Made by a program: the position numbers and the translations under genes. This document shows, piece by piece, positions 62,397 to 64,000 of a DNA stretch of 64,000 nt. The first letter of the stretch is position 1. Each line of letters begins with the position of its first letter. The notes beneath the pieces were generated by a model that saw only the letters and a list, made by a program, of their open reading frames with translations, did no database searches and had not been told where the DNA came from. Location of the stretch: NCBI GenBank assembly GCA_018267825.1, contig JAFDXR010000001.1:325410-389409 (forward strand), given 5' to 3'. Origin of the DNA: Bacteroidota bacterium. GTDB lineage: Bacteria > Bacteroidota > Bacteroidia > B-17B0 > Aurantibacillaceae.

Positions 62397-63119
62397 TTAT
62401 TTCGCTTTATACTTACGAAGAAGCATGAGTGTATGGTCCAATGAGGCTTTATTGGCCCAGCCCTGATGCCCCGGAATAACATAAGCCGGATTTCTGAACT
62501 TACGCTTTACGTTCTGAATGGATTGTGGCCATGCATTTGTATTGGCATCGCCCAGGTTCCCAAGGTCTGTGGCCTCGGTACTTTTAATAAAACAACCTCC
62601 GTATAATATTCCGGCATTTTTGATCCAGAGCACAATATTATCGGGGGCGTGCCCGGGCCCCGGATAATAGGTCTGAATGGTTTGTTCACCTACGCGGAAA
62701 ACCGTATCGTTTTTAAATAAAAACTCCGCCCGGTGTTCTTTTTTTATCCGGCACAGACTATCGGTAAATACGCTTGTATAAGTCCGGGCACCATAGCGCC
62801 TGAAGAAAGGTAAGCCACCGGTACGATCTTCATGAGCATGTGTGGAAATGCAAAGTACCACTTTCTGCTGATGCCTCCTGAAAATACTATCGCAAAGCGG
62901 CTTGCATTGTGTTGTGTCCCAGGGGGTATCACATAAAACAACGCCGGCATCAGTGACCATGTACATTCCATTGGCAGAAACCGCACTGCCCTTGTAATCA
63001 TGAAAGGTTGTGAAAATATAGCAATTGCCTGTCAGGTGGGTGATTTGAAGGGGAGTATTCTGAGCATATGCTACACTCAAAAACATAAAGCAGAATAAGT
63101 ATGCATAAATATATTTCAC
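62397..63119 (-). CDS. Subclass B1 metallo-beta-lactamase
   Basis: The frame opens with TTG at 63194, but the GTG at 63119 (KYIYAYLFCFMFLSVAYAQ) gives a better signal peptide and is preferred. Counting from it, the zinc ligands are His94-x-His96-x-Asp98 in STHAHEDRTGG, His157 in PGPGHAPDN, Cys176 in YGGCFIKS and His218 in IPGHQGW, the complete subclass B1 set. LGNLGDAN and Lys179 (the substrate-binding Lys of B1) are present as well. B1 enzymes hydrolyse penicillins, cephalosporins and carbapenems using two zinc ions. It is 240 residues, close to the family norm. Many Bacteroidota carry intrinsic B1 enzymes, so chromosomal origin is likely. Substrate range is not predictable. Confidence 0.92.
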   Translation of the reverse strand: MKYIYAYLFCFMFLSVAYAQNTPLQITHLTGNCYIFTTFHDYKGSAVSANGMYMVTDAGVVLCDTPWDTTQCKPLCDSIFRRHQQKVVLCISTHAHEDRTGGLPFFRRYGARTYTSVFTDSLCRIKKEHRAEFLFKNDTVFRVGEQTIQTYYPGPGHAPDNIVLWIKNAGILYGGCFIKSTEATDLGNLGDANTNAWPQSIQNVKRKFRNPAYVIPGHQGWANKASLDHTLMLLRKYKAK

Positions 63120-63277
63120 AATACTGTACTTAAATAACCACAACGATTTTATATAAGCGCCCGATATAATTTCCCGGCAAAGAATTATAAGCAATCCAAA
63201 AACCGTTTATGAATTTAGTTTAAAGGTAAGAAACAAATCATCTCTATATGTGGATATGTAGGAAGCATTAGAACTAT

Positions 63278-63952
63278 CTACTTTAGCATTATCGGTGCCA
63301 TGATCCGACCTTTCCAGTACAGTAACTCTTTTGATGATCCGGGTTCTTTGAAATAAAATTCAAATCTGGCTTTCATCATTCCTTTTGCCCAATAAATCCT
63401 GTCCAATTGCACGAAACCCTTTAGGCAATAATACACCGCGCTTCCCTCCGGCATAATGCTGTTCAGATCAACACTAGCATAACACGTATCATGCTCGAAT
63501 CTTAATTGCAAACTGCAATGCGTAGAAATACTTGTTTCGGAGTATGCATAAACACTGGTTGGGGTCGATCGGTAAACGTGCATGAAATCGGAGCCGTCCC
63601 ACTCACTCATCTTAGCCTCGCATTCAAGTGTATGAAACAGATGTGTGGTATCGAGCAACCGATAAAATATCTCTGTAGAATCCTTAAGTACAATTCCCTG
63701 ATCATCCATCATTCTATAGCATCGTTCGGGGCAAAAGCCTCCATCTGCGCATCCGGCATGTCCATTTTTCTTCATTTCAACGCCCCATGGGTAACTCCAT
63801 TGCCTGGTAAATGTGAAATCACCAGCGAGACTGTCACACCATTGAACCAGTAATGGTAAAGGCTGTTTCAGATGTTTGAGTTTTGGTTTCTGTGCAAAAC
63901 AAAAGCTACTCATCATCAAAAGAATATAAACAGTCTTTTTCAACGATATCAT
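63278..63952 (-). CDS. Secreted cysteine-containing protein, unknown
   Basis: The 224-residue protein has a signal peptide (KTVYILLMMSSFCFAQ). A Cys cluster (HAGCADGGFCPERCYRM) follows at about residues 64-80, and more Cys residues occur later (LECEAK, THCSLQL, DTCYASV). It may be disulfide-bonded. The rest is beta-rich. No family is recognised. Its ATG is 83 bp from the beta-lactamase region's outer end, on the same strand, so co-transcription is possible. Confidence 0.6.
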   Translation of the reverse strand: MISLKKTVYILLMMSSFCFAQKPKLKHLKQPLPLLVQWCDSLAGDFTFTRQWSYPWGVEMKKNGHAGCADGGFCPERCYRMMDDQGIVLKDSTEIFYRLLDTTHLFHTLECEAKMSEWDGSDFMHVYRSTPTSVYAYSETSISTHCSLQLRFEHDTCYASVDLNSIMPEGSAVYYCLKGFVQLDRIYWAKGMMKARFEFYFKEPGSSKELLYWKGRIMAPIMLK

Positions 63953-64000
63953 AGCTGGATTCTATCGGTGTATATTATCAAATTTACAAATTCTGCCAAT

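Overview
The window is chromosomal DNA from a member of the Bacteroidota. The evidence is the type IX secretion regulator PorX, four very large secreted proteins ending in type IX secretion (T9SS) sorting domains of type A or B, promoter-like TAnnTTTG boxes in front of several genes, a Rho factor with a long acidic insert, and near absence of Shine-Dalgarno sites. The order cannot be fixed from this window. No rRNA, tRNA, CRISPR array, insertion sequence or phage gene was seen.

Layout. 1-5509 (minus) holds a partial phosphoribosyltransferase, an NlpC/P60 hydrolase, a TPMT-like methyltransferase, an unknown secreted protein, a UMF1-type MFS transporter and an OmpA-family protein. 5568-13597 (mostly plus) holds rpsT, an OmpA/TPR lipoprotein, a PAP2/sphingomyelin-synthase-like membrane protein, ACP phosphodiesterase, rsmE, porX, tsaE, an outer-membrane barrel and a papain-like secreted protein. 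13602-18035 is a 1477-residue T9SS cargo protein. 18347-26505 is a complete thiamin operon behind a TPP riboswitch (thiS, thiC, tenI-like, thiD, thiE, thiG, thiH, thiF). It is interrupted between thiG and thiH by about 730 bp of 117-bp tandem repeats and a GxxExxY-family gene. 26630-28567 is a type B T9SS cargo protein.

28579-37642 (minus) is an anion-transport region: beta-carbonic anhydrase with a SulP transporter, a ClC protein, a UbiA-like membrane protein, a porin, a second SulP with a STAS domain, and small secreted or membrane proteins of unknown function. Then come a DUF4199 protein, rho, a conserved small protein and another T9SS cargo protein (40673-44314). 44542-51169 is a glycan-type cluster with four methyltransferase domains, a GT2 glycosyltransferase fused to one of them, a GT39-like membrane transferase and small secreted proteins. 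51199-57035 contains HMG-CoA lyase, pyrD, an alanine-rich lipoprotein, an SH3-NlpC/P60 enzyme, a carboxypeptidase-regulatory-domain protein and dnaX. 57041-63952 (minus) ends with a type B T9SS cargo protein with seven Ig-like repeats, two unknown exported proteins, a subclass B1 metallo-beta-lactamase and a Cys-rich secreted protein.

Most notable points. dnaX is split into two frames at an A10 run directly preceded by a perfect 18-nt palindrome, which looks like a recoding element making gamma from the zero frame and tau from a -1 shift or slippage. The thiamin operon carries a repeat/GxxExxY insertion. The B1 metallo-beta-lactamase has all its zinc ligands. A methyltransferase is fused to a GT2 glycosyltransferase. 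A 38-codon transmembrane ORF sits just in front of the largest T9SS cargo gene.
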